A DNA stretch of 64,000 nt from Prosapia bicincta. Its lineage: Eukaryota; Arthropoda; Insecta; Hemiptera; Cercopidae. The stretch is from positions 14,770,205 through 14,834,204 of the forward strand of contig JBAIZL010000006.1 of NCBI GenBank assembly GCA_036971475.1, given 5' to 3'. The notes under the pieces were generated by a model. The model did no database searches. It was not told the DNA's origin and saw only the letters and a program-made list of their open reading frames with translations. Positions 14,268-23,483 of the stretch are shown here, piece by piece. A program made the translations under genes and the position numbers. Each line of letters begins with the position of its first letter. The first letter of the stretch is position 1.

Positions 14268-15719
14268 TAGTTTTCGAGAAAGTTTTGGAAAAATGTGTCT
14301 TGACCGATAGGGTGAGTTTAGAGTGCATTAGCGCTATAGTTGGGGGTGGTTTCACCTAGGGGTAGTTTTTAAATAAAATATGAAATTGCCAAAAATCGAT
14401 CGGATGGATCAACAGACAGTACGGGATATGTCTAGAGTCCAGTACGGACCGCTACGGGGTGGTTTCACCTAGGGATAGTTTTTAAATAAAATATGAAATT
14501 GCCGAAAATTGATCGGTTGGGTCAATTGACCGTACGGGATATGTGTAGAGTCCATTATGGTAGGCTGTGTGGGTGGGATCACCTGTGGGTTGTAATCAGA
14601 TTGCCAAAAATAATCGGTGTCCTAGGTAAAATCCACCCGGGAATCAGGCATTAGTTAAACCCGCTTAGGAGCGGGTAAAGCTAACACGGAGCATGGTCTC
14701 GGGTTAAAGCCATCCTAGGTAACCCTTGGAATCAGGCATTAAGTGGGGGGTGGTTATCAAATAATATATGAAATTGTCAAAAAATGATAGGCTAGATCAA
14801 ATGACCAACGATTCAACTAAACGCTAATTTTAATCGACCAACAATTATACTCCGAGTTCAAATAGTCTATGCGGGGAATCGACCTATCATACTGCAGGGG
14901 CCCGGTAGGTCTACGCAAACGGTCGCTGTAAGACGTGAAGGCTTTTATACCATGTTAAGCCAATACATATATATGATAGCCCACATAATGTGTTAAACAA
15001 ATACGCATGCAAGCCTACATACATACTATGCTAGGCCAACATACATGGGCCTACTATGTCTGTAAACCACAGGCCAAAGCCCTTATGACCTGAGCTATTT
15101 TCACCTCTTCAGGTTGATCCTGGCAACCGTATAATATGGGAGGTACTATAGGGTACATCTACCAATGCATAACCTATCAAGCCCACGTAAAGATTTAATA
15201 TATTTGATGACGTATCCGTGTTCGAGCGACTCTACTCTAACTAGAGTGTTCTGCCCCTAAATGATATGGCTGATGCGGGGCAAGGGGTTATGATTGTCTA
15301 TGCTACAAAATAATAAACAAAGCAACAAAGCCTTATCGTGTGAGGGAATACGTTTGGCCTACACAGCTGGTGACCGTGTGCTAAACATGTGCAGACTTGC
15401 AGCGATAACGCATTATCTAAAAACCGCAACGGCAGCCGGCGACCGCTATAGCAAGCTTAAAACCCGCACGGCTGTGTCGATGTGAATCTAGGCGCGTGTT
15501 TATGTTTTGATTACTGTATCAACTTACTATGTAATATCGGCATACCAAGGCCTACATATATAATCAGAAATCAGTGTAAATAATCAAATAGCCTCAATGG
15601 ATATATCCTATAGCTGTAAATGTATCTAGATATAAAGGTATATATGAAGAAACACTAATAATGAGGGCTATCACAAAACGTGAATAAATATATGATATAA
15701 AACGATCCTAAAACGATGC

Positions 15720-16640
15720 TAAGCCAACATGCATGCTATCATACATAGGCGTATATACCATGTTAAGCCAACATACGTGATAGCACACATAATGTGTTAA
15801 ACAAATATGCGTGTAAACCTGCATACATACTATGCTAAGCCGACTTACATGAATCCCTAAATGCGCCTACTATGTCGGTAAACCACTGGCCAAAGCCTAT
15901 ATGATCTGAGTCTGACACACATTTACACCTCGTTTATCAGGTAGAACCAGGCAACCGTATAATACGGGAAGTACTATATGGTATGGCTAACAATGCATAA
16001 CCTATCACGCCCATGACGGTCAACAAATATTACAATATAATTTTAAAAAAAAGTTACGCAACCTATATACATACAATGCCAAGCCAACATTCAGGCATAT
16101 ATACTATGTTAAACCTGCATGCAATATACTCTAAATAGCCATATATACGCTGTTAAACCAATATGCAGGTTAACCTATATACATCCTGTATTAGGCAAAT
16201 ATCCCCGTTACCCACATAGGCCTATATAATATGTTAAGCCAGGAGGAATGATAGCTTTTATAGTGTGTTAAACAAATATGCTTGTAAACCTACATAAATA
16301 ATATGCTAAGCCTACATACTGTGCTAAACAGATATGCGTGTAAACCCACATAAATACTATGCTAACCAACATGGATGCTATCCTACATAGGCTTATATAC
16401 TATGTTAGGCCTTCATACGTAATTACCCTATATAGTGTGTTAAATAAATATGCGTGTAATCCAAATAAATACTATGCTAAGCCAACATGCATGCTATCAT
16501 ACTATGTCAAGCCTAAATACATAATAGAATACATAATGTCTTAAACATATATGTGTGTAAGCCTGCATAGATATTATGCTAAGAAGACATGGGGCTACAA
16601 AGTATAACACATTATATCCAGTGCATAGTTTAGCTAATGG
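15720..16640. repeat. subterminal array of TAAGCCAACAT-type units
   Basis: Degenerate short units recur: ATACTATG(T/C)TAAGCCAACAT, ATAGTGTGTTAAACAAATATG and CGTGTAAACCTACATA. They also occur inside the TIR (14,950-15,070) and again at 18,780-19,180. The units are not regular enough for a fixed period; spacing is roughly 30-40 bp. No coding sequence is credible here. The element 2 arms carry the same phrases at 34,460-35,300 and 35,700-35,950. Confidence 0.7.
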
Positions 16641-18110
16641 TTATCACACACTATCCTACAAGCTGCCCACAAATTACCACATAATACCTGATACATAGCC
16701 TGGCTAATCATTAACACATAGTATGCCCCAACACATAATATCCGGTGCATAGCCTCGCTAAATAAGCATAAACTCCCCAAAATTGGCTTATCAATTATGT
16801 ATGGTCTAGATATAGTCACACATGTCAGTTCAAAAGTCAGCTGGAAAGAAACACTAGCCTGGCTAATCATTAACACACAGTATGCCCCAACACATAATAT
16901 CCGGTGCATAGCCTCGCTAAATAAGCATAAACTCCCCAAAATTGGCTTATCAATTATGTATGGTCTAGATATAGTCACACATGTCATTTCAAAAGTCAGC
17001 TGGAAAGAAACACTAGCCTGGCTAATCAATAACACATAGTATGCGCAAACGCCTAATATCCGGTGCATAGCCTCGCTAATGGTTAGCACATAGTAGCCGA
17101 TGCTGAGCCTGGCTAGGTAATATCACATATTATTAGATGTGTAGCCTGACTAATGGTTAACACATCCAATGCATAGCTTGGCTAATGACCAGCATCTAGC
17201 TGGGCTAATGGTTAACTAATAGTTATCTTTAACTATGGGTTAACATATAGTATCCGATAAGTAGCTTGACTATAGCCCAACACATAATCTCCAGTGCATA
17301 GCCAGGCTAATGTTCATCATGTAGTACCCAATGCATAGCTTGAGTATGGTTTAACAAACAGTATCCAAAGCATAGCTTGACTATGATTATCAGATAGTAT
17401 CCGATGAGTAGGTTGATTACAAACTAACACATAATATCCGATGCATAGATTGACTACAAGTTAACACAAAATATCCGATTCCCGGGCTGACTAGGGTTTA
17501 GCAAACAATATCCGATGAGTAGATTGACTAAGGTTTATCTCATAGTATCCGTAGAGTAGGTTGATTACAAACTAACACATAATATTCATTGCATAGTCTG
17601 GCTAATGGTTATTAAATAATACCTTTTGCATAGCTAGGCTAATGATTAACACATAGTCCCCGATGAATAGCCTGACTAGGGCTAGCACATGGTATCCGAG
17701 GTATAGATTGACTAATGGTTAACACATGGTATCCAAAGCATAGCTAGGCTAGTGGATAACTAATGGTTAGTTTGACTATGGTTAACACACAGTATCCGAT
17801 GCGTAGCTTAGCTAATGGATAACACACAGTACCTGTTGCATAGCTAGGCTAATGCGTATCACATAGTATCCGATGAATGGCTTGAATAAGGGTAACACAC
17901 ACAGTATCCGATGCATAGCTTGACTATAGGTTAATAAATAGTATCCGATGAGAAGCTTGAATACAAAGTAACACATAATATCCATTGCATAGCTTGGCTA
18001 AAGTTCATCATATAGCTCCCGATGTATAGCTTGACTATGGGCTAACACATAGCATCTGATGAGCGGCATAATATAAGGTAACACATAGTATCCGATGCAC
18101 AACTTAGGAT
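16640..18110. repeat. subterminal array of about 37-bp AACACATAGTATCCGATGCA units
   Basis: About 1.5 kb of degenerate direct repeats. The approximate unit joins AACACATAGTATCCGATG with CATAGCTTGACTAATGGTT. Inverted relatives lie at 20,866-20,990 in this element, and direct and inverted ones in the two arms of element 2. Long open frames on either strand, such as one of about 150 codons on the minus strand at 16,634-17,089, follow from the repeat and are not called as genes. The array could be a replication, packaging or recombination region; that is speculation. Confidence 0.75.
16725..17042. repeat. 159-bp tandem duplication within the 37-bp array
   Basis: The phrase GCATAAACTCCCCAAAATTG occurs at about 16,766 and 16,925, a 159-bp period, with nearly identical surroundings. 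Because 159 is a multiple of three, open frames survive on both strands. Confidence 0.75.
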
Positions 18111-18114
18111 CGAA

Positions 18115-18530
18115 TATGACGTCATCCAGGGCGGAGAACAAGATGGCGGCTATGTTGATACCGTGTTCAAAAGGGACTATGGCCAGTGCAGGCTAGATCA
18201 AATGACCAACGTTTCAACTAAACTACTGTCTAACGCTAAGTTTAACCGACCAGCATGCGCGAGGTTCAAACGAACAACATTGACACCAAGTTCAAATAGG
18301 CTATGGCTGGTGAAGGCCAGATCAACGTTTCAGCTAATCAACGTTGAAAAACTTACGCTAATCAACCAACATCTACACCGAGGTCAAATGGGTTATGGTG
18401 AGTGAAGGCACCGGCAAAAGCCCTAGGTCTTAGACAGTATATAGATAGCTACCAACGCTTACCAAAATATCTATATAGAAACCGTCAATTCCTTTACACA
18501 TATTGTCTAGGTATGTTGTATCATTTACAG
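18115..18530. other. conserved non-coding inner-arm block
   Basis: This stretch begins GAATATGACGTCATCCAG and ends near CACATATTGTCTAGGTATGT. It matches the innermost part of both element 2 arms (about 36,300-36,720 and the inverse at 37,995-38,410). It contains internal short repeats of the GATCAAATGACCAACGTTTC type. It has no convincing ORF; one 80-codon frame at 18,163-18,405 is not maintained as a protein feature that I could recognise. Confidence 0.65.
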
Positions 18531-18539
18531 CATACTAAC

Positions 18540-18750
18540 TAAGGTAAAGCTACCTTTCAGGTAGGCCCTAGGTAAAGCTACCTTTGAGGTATGCCCCAGG
18601 TAAAGCTACCTTGGAGTCAGGCCATAGGTAAAGACACCGTCGAGTCAGGTCTTAGGTAAAGCTACCTTGGAGTCAGGTCTTAGGTAAAGCCACCTTGGAG
18701 TCATCTTTAGGTAAAGCAAGACCATAGGTAAAGCCAGTTTGGAGTGGTAA
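18540..18750 (+). repeat. GGTAAAGC tandem array, left of the BIR gene
   Basis: About eight units of roughly 28-30 bp, approximately TAGGTAAAGCTACCTTGGAG plus TCAGGCC. An inverted array of the same unit lies at 20,640-20,865. The BIR-RING gene is thus framed by facing arrays. Confidence 0.8.
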
Positions 18751-18779
18751 AACAACTATCAATGCTTGCCCAATCTCAA

Positions 18780-19180
18780 TAGTACACCTCCTGTATTAAA
18801 CCGTTATGTGCGTTACTCTACATACTGTGTTAAGAAAATATGCATGTTAACCTACATTCCTCCTGAAATAAGACAATATGCGTTACCCTACATACTGTGT
18901 TAACCCATATACATCCTGTATTAGGCCAATATGCATGATACCCTACATTCCTCTTGTGATAGGCCAATATGTACGTAAAGCTACACAGCAACACTTGCTC
19001 TGTTAATCTAATATGCATGTAAACCCGTATTAGGTATATATGGGTGTTAACCTACATAGGCCTACATACTGTGTTAAGCCGATATACATGTAAATCTACG
19101 CACATCCTGTAATAAACCAATATGCACGTTACCTTACATTATCCTACAGATTGTGCTAAGTCAATAAACAGTGTTATTAC
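18780..19180. repeat. array of ATATGCATGTTAACCTACAT-type units
   Basis: Repeated phrases such as TACATACTGTGTTAAG, ATATGCATGTTAACCTACAT and CATCCTGTATTAGGCCAATA are related to the array at 15,720-16,640. No coding sequence is seen. Confidence 0.65.
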
Positions 19181-19304
19181 GTTTCATTACAGGTGTAGAT
19201 CATACACACAGAGCTCGACAAATAAATGCTCGTTTAAAACCTTTACAGTAATATTGTTACGACTGCGATAGCACACTTTGGACATATCAGCATAACCGTA
19301 GCAA

Positions 19305-19349
19305 ATGGCGTCAAACAAAATGTCGGTCAAGACGGCGTTCGGACTATTG
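19305..19349 (+). other. possible small upstream coding exon
   Basis: An ATG opens 15 codons that end exactly at a strong donor (G then GTAAGT at 19,350). Joining to an acceptor at 19,565 (GGACAG) would keep the frame into the BIR gene. That acceptor has no pyrimidine tract and lies just downstream of the TATA-like box, so this is only a possibility. The un-spliced frame runs on to 19,526 without a recognisable domain. Confidence 0.2.
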
Positions 19350-19550
19350 GTAAGTTGTCTGTATAGGATTAACTGTTGCTTGCCACGTATACTTACTTTA
19401 ACACTAGTCCATCTACCACGGAAAGGAAAAATCGGCCTATTGCTGAGCATAAGGGCGGGTGTATACAAATCTGAACGAGTTCAACATGCCTCTGTCCCTG
19501 TGGTAACTCTATCAGCCTTGACGTAATCAACCCCCTAACCAAGAGAACAA

Positions 19551-19558
19551 TATAAGTA
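19551..19558 (+). promoter_or_regulatory. TATA-like box of the BIR-RING gene
   Basis: TATAAGTA lies 42 bp before the ATG at 19,593, with CAGCACAGAC between them. This would give a very short leader. The box also contains TAAG, the core of baculovirus-type late promoters, but a lone TAAG is weak evidence. Confidence 0.4.
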
Positions 19559-19592
19559 CGGACAGCACAGACCCAAATCCTCAGACAACACC

Positions 19593-20129
19593 ATGGTAGG
19601 TGTCTACTACTGGACAGATACTCTCACAATCGAGAAGAAAGCCTTCCCCAAACTATCACCGTATCGTCGTAGATTACGCTCGTTTCGTACTTGGAAAGGA
19701 GTGTCAAATGATACTATCAACCCCGTGCGTCTCAGCGAAGCGGGATTCTTTTACACCTTCCAAGAAGATCAAACATTGTGCTTTACATGTGCCGGAGGCC
19801 TTATAGATTGGTCAGCGAATGATGATCCGTTATAGGAACATGCAAAGTGATTTCCTAAATGTAAATACGTAGTGGGTATATGTGCTAAACAGGCCCAGAT
19901 GGGGGTAGACATCTGTCCAACAGACGATGAAGACTACTCGGACGACGATGACGGTGTAAACAATCAGGATGGTCGTACGCTGTGCAAGATTTGCTGTATC
20001 GATGAAATACAGGTTGCCCTTCTACCGTGCGGACATGTGTTTGCCTGTTTGGGGTGTGCATTGAACCTTCAAGAACGTAGCATATGCAGAGTGCGAACAT
20101 CCACTACGATAAGAGTATATCTATCGTAG
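19593..20129 (+). pseudogene. BIR-RING inhibitor-of-apoptosis-like gene with two in-frame stops
   Basis: An intact product of this type would bind caspases or IAP antagonists through its BIR and act as a ubiquitin E3 through its RING. Codons 1-80 are open and give most of a BIR domain: an R-S-F-x-x-W start, L-S-E-A-G-F-F-Y-T, the zinc pair C-F-T-C, then G-G-L-x-x-W and D-D-P. A TAG follows D-D-P-L. In the same frame the BIR continues E-H-A-K, then TGA where the family has a conserved Trp, then F-P-K-C, so the His and last Cys ligands keep correct spacing. An acidic linker leads to a C-terminal RING (C-K-I-C, 11 residues, C-G-H, C-L-G-C) and the typical I-R-V-Y-L-S end. The final RING ligand is Arg instead of Cys. 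The length of about 178 codons fits a small single-BIR IAP. The start is the first ATG after a TATA-like box. Since no frameshift occurred, either decay is recent or readthrough is used; decay is more likely. Confidence 0.85.
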
Positions 20130-20160
20130 CTAAGCCTAATGTAAATACTACTATGTGTTC

Positions 20161-20166
20161 AATAAA
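20161..20166 (+). terminator. poly(A) signal of the BIR-RING gene
   Basis: AATAAA lies 32 bp after the last stop, followed by a GT-rich stretch (TTTACATGTGTTTGTAC), the usual cleavage-signal layout. Confidence 0.6.
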
Positions 20167-20229
20167 GCGACTCTGTTTACATGTGTTTGTACTTATTGTC
20201 GAAGAAAAAACGAAACTCCTTTAATAAAA

Positions 20230-20640
20230 CAGACAATATAGGTAGAGGTCAACATGGGATAAGGTAATGAGTACTAGTGTCTTGATAATAGAGACGTATA
20301 TTTACATTTGAACAATAAACAAAATAAACATTCAATGTTAAATCTAATTACAAATACTCTGCTATCGCTTTATACACATTACCGTTACAATCAGCTTGAC
20401 AGGTCGCAACCCGCATGAGACACATTACTAGATATCTAGGTAATTATTATATCAACTCAGCCTCTAGACAAGTTTAACACTAGCTTAGACATTTCTTCTG
20501 TAAACTGTAAAAAATCCAATCATCTGGCATAATTTAGGCTAAATATAACTTCGCAAAAACATGTAAACCCATGTCCTAGGTCTAATGCTAAATCTAACAA
20601 AAATATAAACTGTCGTTAAAGTGCGTTAAAATCTGATTAG
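20230..20640. other. unique non-coding spacer in element 1
   Basis: This stretch is AT-richer than the arrays around it and has neither a repeat unit nor a convincing ORF on either strand. Nothing is identified here. Confidence 0.5.
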
Positions 20641-20865
20641 GGCAAAACACGGGCCTTTCTCCAGGGTGGCTTTACCTAAGACCTGACTTCAGGATGGTAT
20701 TAACCTAAGGTCTTTCTCCAGGGTGGATTTAACTAAGGCCCTACTCCAAGGTAGCTTTACCTACTACCTGACTACAAGGTAGCTTTACCTAAGGTTCGAT
20801 TCCAGAGTGGGTTTACCTGAGACCTGGCGTCGAGCATGTTTTTGCCTAAAGCTCTACCTCTCGGA
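20640..20865 (-). repeat. inverted GGTAAAGC array, right of the BIR gene
   Basis: About seven degenerate units reading GGGTGGCTTTACCTAAGACC and the like. This is the reverse complement of the array at 18,540-18,750. Confidence 0.75.
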
Positions 20866-20995
20866 TACTACGAGATAAACCATAGTCAATCTACTCATCG
20901 GATACTGTTTGTTAAACCCTAGTCAGACCGTGCATTTTATATTATGTGTTAACTTGTATTTAAACTTCTCATCGGATACGATGTGTTAACCTCTA
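20866..20995 (-). repeat. inverted copies of the 37-bp ATCCGATG array
   Basis: Three or four units such as CTCATCGGATACTGTTTGTT and CTCATCGGATACGATGTGTT, the reverse complement of the 16,640-18,110 array. They mark the boundary between the BIR cassette and the second cassette. Confidence 0.7.
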
Positions 20996-21123
20996 CAAAC
21001 GGCATCGCCCGCCGTGCTGTAATCAACAGTCGTAGTTGTGACGTAATTATGGATCAGTCCAGCTCGCATGGACTCGTCCACTCACCTCTCAAATGGACTC
21101 TTCCACAGCTATGTATAATACAT

Positions 21124-21129
21124 TATATA
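21124..21129 (+). promoter_or_regulatory. TATA-like box of the second cassette
   Basis: TATATA, followed by CAGGTGGAG. A start about 25-30 bp downstream would give a leader of roughly 40 nt before the donor at 21,193. No other good promoter is seen before 22,127, which supports one shared promoter. Confidence 0.4.
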
Positions 21130-21191
21130 CAGGTGGAGATATAGTGTTTTTGCATAGTCTGTGTTTAGAATGATCTGAGTGTGTGTTTGCC

Positions 21192-22154
21192 AGTAAGTAG
21201 TAAAAATACCATCATCAGTGTCGGTAAAGTTTTCAGCTTTAAATTCTGTAGATTCTATGACTATACGTGGGCTAAAGATAGGCAAAGCATATAAAATTGT
21301 AAATGCGCGTTTTGTCGAAGCAAAGTATGGTAACGCCGTACTTGTAGACTTACAGGTAGATGATGAAGACAGACGCGCTGTCTTTCTTCCCAAGCGATAC
21401 GCTACGGCGTTGACTGTGGAAGATTTGAGCTCTATTATAGGCAAATTGTTTACTGTTATCAAACACGTCGGCCAAACTGTGAATTTGGCCATAACAGATT
21501 AATATTATTCTTTAAAACGTTTCAGCATGTTTATTTTTTTTTAATTTTACAGTGCCTCTATCTTTGTTTAATCTATGCGCTATTGAGGTCTGCGCATGCG
21601 TACAGAACAGAAATGATATAGACAGTTTAAACTTACCTGTATCTGTAAAGCAGACGTTGATGAAATCTTTTAAAGACTATGTACTGATGAAGCCATGTGA
21701 TAGCTCTGATTTTGATTTTTCATCTATAGATTTTAATAATTTAAATTTTTCAGAATTTTTAATGTTGATGAACCACTCTTACGAGGTGCCTGTATTTGTC
21801 GATGAGAGGACAATCTTCAACTTTATTAAATTTCACTACACCGGTCTGTCTAATAATATTTGCCGAGAGTGTTTGAGTTACCTGGTGCTCCGTCAGGCAG
21901 AGAGTTTCGACATCACAAGAGCCGGTTACACGTACTCTATAGTCGAAGTGGACGACTTCGATTTTTTACACCATATCTGGGACTCTGATAACTGGTGCGA
22001 TATCTGTTTAAGCCCGTTATTTAAATTATTTAGTTTTGAGGACTTTCTACAATCAACCCCGAAGGAGAGCTATTCTTTGATCAACTATTGTGATCCGTTA
22101 ATCTGCAGGTCATACATTCACGAGAGATGGCGTCTACGTCACAACAACCTATAA
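21192..22154 (+). CDS. SOCS-box-like protein with a spliced start codon (200 aa)
   Basis: The predicted role is to recruit a Cullin-Elongin ubiquitin ligase. Residues 2-36 read like a SOCS box: S-L-F-N-L-C-A-I-E-V matches the Elongin BC-box pattern (small-Leu-x3-Cys-x3-hydrophobic), and L-N-L-P-V-S about 20 residues on resembles the Cullin-5 LPxP segment. The rest (36-200) is acidic and aromatic-rich, with C-R-E-C and C-D-I-C pairs, and belongs to no family I recognise; it could be the substrate-binding part. The open frame has no usable ATG at its head but starts at an acceptor (TTTTTTAATTTTACAG, 21,552). A GTAAGT donor at 21,193 would join ...TTGCCA to TGCC..., creating ATG in a good context (GCCATGC). 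The CDS is then base 21,192 plus 21,553-22,154. The intron contains the whole OB-like ORF. SOCS boxes are usually C-terminal, so the N-terminal position is odd. The domain call is by eye only. Confidence 0.6.
21257..21502 (+). CDS. small OB-fold-like protein (81 aa)
   Basis: The first ATG after the TATA-like box opens 81 codons. The pattern G-L-K-I-G-K-x-Y-K-I, then A-K-Y-G-x-x-V-L-V-D-L, then V-F-L-P-K-R-Y, and a helix-like L-S-S-I-I-G-K-L-F resembles compact five-strand OB-fold proteins. I recall similar 'KYG...FLP' small proteins in arthropod genomes and mobile elements, but could not check this. Single-stranded nucleic acid binding is a plausible inferred role. The frame is open for 13 codons upstream, but without an ATG. 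The ORF lies wholly inside the intron proposed for the SOCS-box-like gene, so it would be made from unspliced message. Confidence 0.6.
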   Translation: MTIRGLKIGKAYKIVNARFVEAKYGNAVLVDLQVDDEDRRAVFLPKRYATALTVEDLSSIIGKLFTVIKHVGQTVNLAITD

Positions 22155-23299
22155 ACACTCGCATTGTAAGTAACTATTCTTTTTTCAAAATATGTTAAGT
22201 CTAGATGACACATTGGGTGTTTATGTATAGGAGAGAATATTTTCACACTTCATTTTTCAATTTTTGTAATGCCTAGATCACATACTATATTGAATGAGGA
22301 GTGGTGTATTTTCGATAGCGTTTAATATATATTTTGGACACGAGATATTATATCTTAATGTCAAGTCTTTTTCAATTTTTGTAAAGCTTAGATCACACAG
22401 TATATTGAATGAATGGTAGTCTATTTTCAATAGCGTTTATTATATTTGTTTAAATTGTAGCATATTTTAGACACGAGGTAGCGTCATTTATTTGTTCAAA
22501 TTATCTGAAGCCTAGATCACGGAGTATATCGAGTATTGGGTTATTTAGATTCTTTTTTCATTTTTATAGGCGTACATTGCGCTTTCAGATTCTTCACTAA
22601 CCTATTCGTCATCCTATTCGCCTCTACTACTACCTATGGGCTCGTCTCCAGGAGATTTACCTTCCCGACCGCCTGGCACTGATACGGACAGCGATGAGGA
22701 AGACGTGGATCATAGACCCTGCTATAGTTGGGTTGATTCGTTTTCGTTTCGCCTGCACGATTTCCTAATGGTTTCTCATCCACCGAGGAACCCGCCTTCA
22801 CCCTACGTATGCATACAGACGCTGGATTACACTTTAATGCAGCTCCAGCTGGTGATTAGGGATCTGCGGACGGCTGCCTCAAAACCTTACTACAGGACAA
22901 GTCGGACCTTTGCGTATAACGTTTGGGGCATGACGAGACGGTTCCTACAGGATATTGTGGTGGCGGGAGACTACGCTATCCAGCGTACCAATAATGTAAG
23001 TAGATTTTCATATTATTTCGATTGACTTTTCTTTCAGGATATCTGGACCGATTTACAAATCATATTGTTTCTTACAGGATTTGTATATGCATATACAGTT
23101 GTTACTAATTGACTTTTTTTCCCTTCAGAATAAGCCACGACCGGCGGAGATTAGCTTATGCAATATATGTTGTGAGAACCCTCGCAACGCTGTTGCCACG
23201 CCATGCGGACATGTCTTTTGCTTAACCTGTCTCTCAAGATGTAATCGTTGCCCACATTGCAGATCTCGGATCATCGACACATTTAAATTATATATGTAA
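22127..23299 (+). CDS. three-exon RING-finger protein (211 aa)
   Basis: Predicted E3 ubiquitin ligase. Exon 1 is 22,127-22,165 (13 codons), donor GTAAGT at 22,166. Exon 2 is 22,570-22,995 (142 codons), after TTTTTATAG and before GTAAGT. Exon 3 is 23,129-23,299, after the strong acceptor TTTTTTTCCCTTCAG. All junctions are phase 0 and the joined frame is open to TAA. The N-terminal half is Ser/Pro-rich, then acidic (D-S-D-E-E-D-V-D), then a hydrophobic/aromatic middle of unknown fold. The C terminus is an intact C3HC4 RING: C-N-I-C, 11 residues, C-G-H-V-F-C-L-T-C, C-N-R-C-P-H-C. The start overlaps the end of the SOCS-box-like CDS by 28 nt in another frame. An acceptor at 22,108 (TTAATCTGCAG) could supply a message in which this ATG is first. 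No BIR is present. Confidence 0.75.
22190..22545. repeat. tandem repeats inside intron 1 of the RING gene
   Basis: Four degenerate units carry the phrase GCCTAGATCACATACTATAT or a close relative, at about 22,197, 22,269, 22,386 and 22,510. The last three are 115-125 bp apart and share TTGAATGA...TTTTC(G/A)ATAGCGTTTA. Non-coding. Confidence 0.65.
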
Positions 23300-23353
23300 T
23301 ATTGAGAACAATTTATATCTATGCACTGTAACATTATTTTTATATGTTAGTTT

Positions 23354-23359
23354 AATAAA
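23354..23359 (+). terminator. shared poly(A) signal of the second cassette
   Basis: AATAAA, 55 bp after the RING stop codon. No AATAAA that I trust precedes it within the cassette, which fits one 3' end for all three messages. Confidence 0.55.
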
Positions 23360-23483
23360 TCATCATGCTGAATACCCTTATGGTATATATTATTTCATAT
23401 ACCTGCCCTTTTCCATAACGGATCCTTATATCGTTGGCCTTATTCAATATTATATGTTTATACTGCTCTTATATTGCTAAAAC

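Larger units (their letters stand above)
13974..15713 (+). repeat. Element 1 left terminal inverted repeat
   Basis: It pairs with 23,484-25,186 in inverse orientation. Landmarks shared with the right end include CTACGTAACCTAGG-like sequence, GGGGTAGTTTTGGA(A/T)GATGCAGG, repeated GGGTAGTTTTTAAATAAAAT blocks, CGGGGCCCGGTAGG-like sequence, and the inner edge CACAAAACGTGAATAAATAT. The left copy carries about 90 bp near 15,590-15,680 that the right copy lacks. The plus strand is G-rich. It contains a G-run cluster (14,226-14,267) and two CCTAA-type units (14,182-14,191). Confidence 0.85.

Noticed and set aside
15108..15140. Phrase AGGTTGATCCTGGCAACCGT resembling the start of 18S rRNA
   Set aside because: The similarity stops after about 15 bases; surrounding sequence is TIR repeat found four times in the window.
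19600..19806. 68-codon frame overlapping the BIR gene, and 19,885-20,100 on the minus strand
   Set aside because: Shadows of the BIR-RING frame, which carries the domain motifs.
21109..21492. 127-codon minus-strand ORF opposite the OB-like gene
   Set aside because: Antisense shadow; the plus strand has the promoter, splice sites and domain-like pattern.
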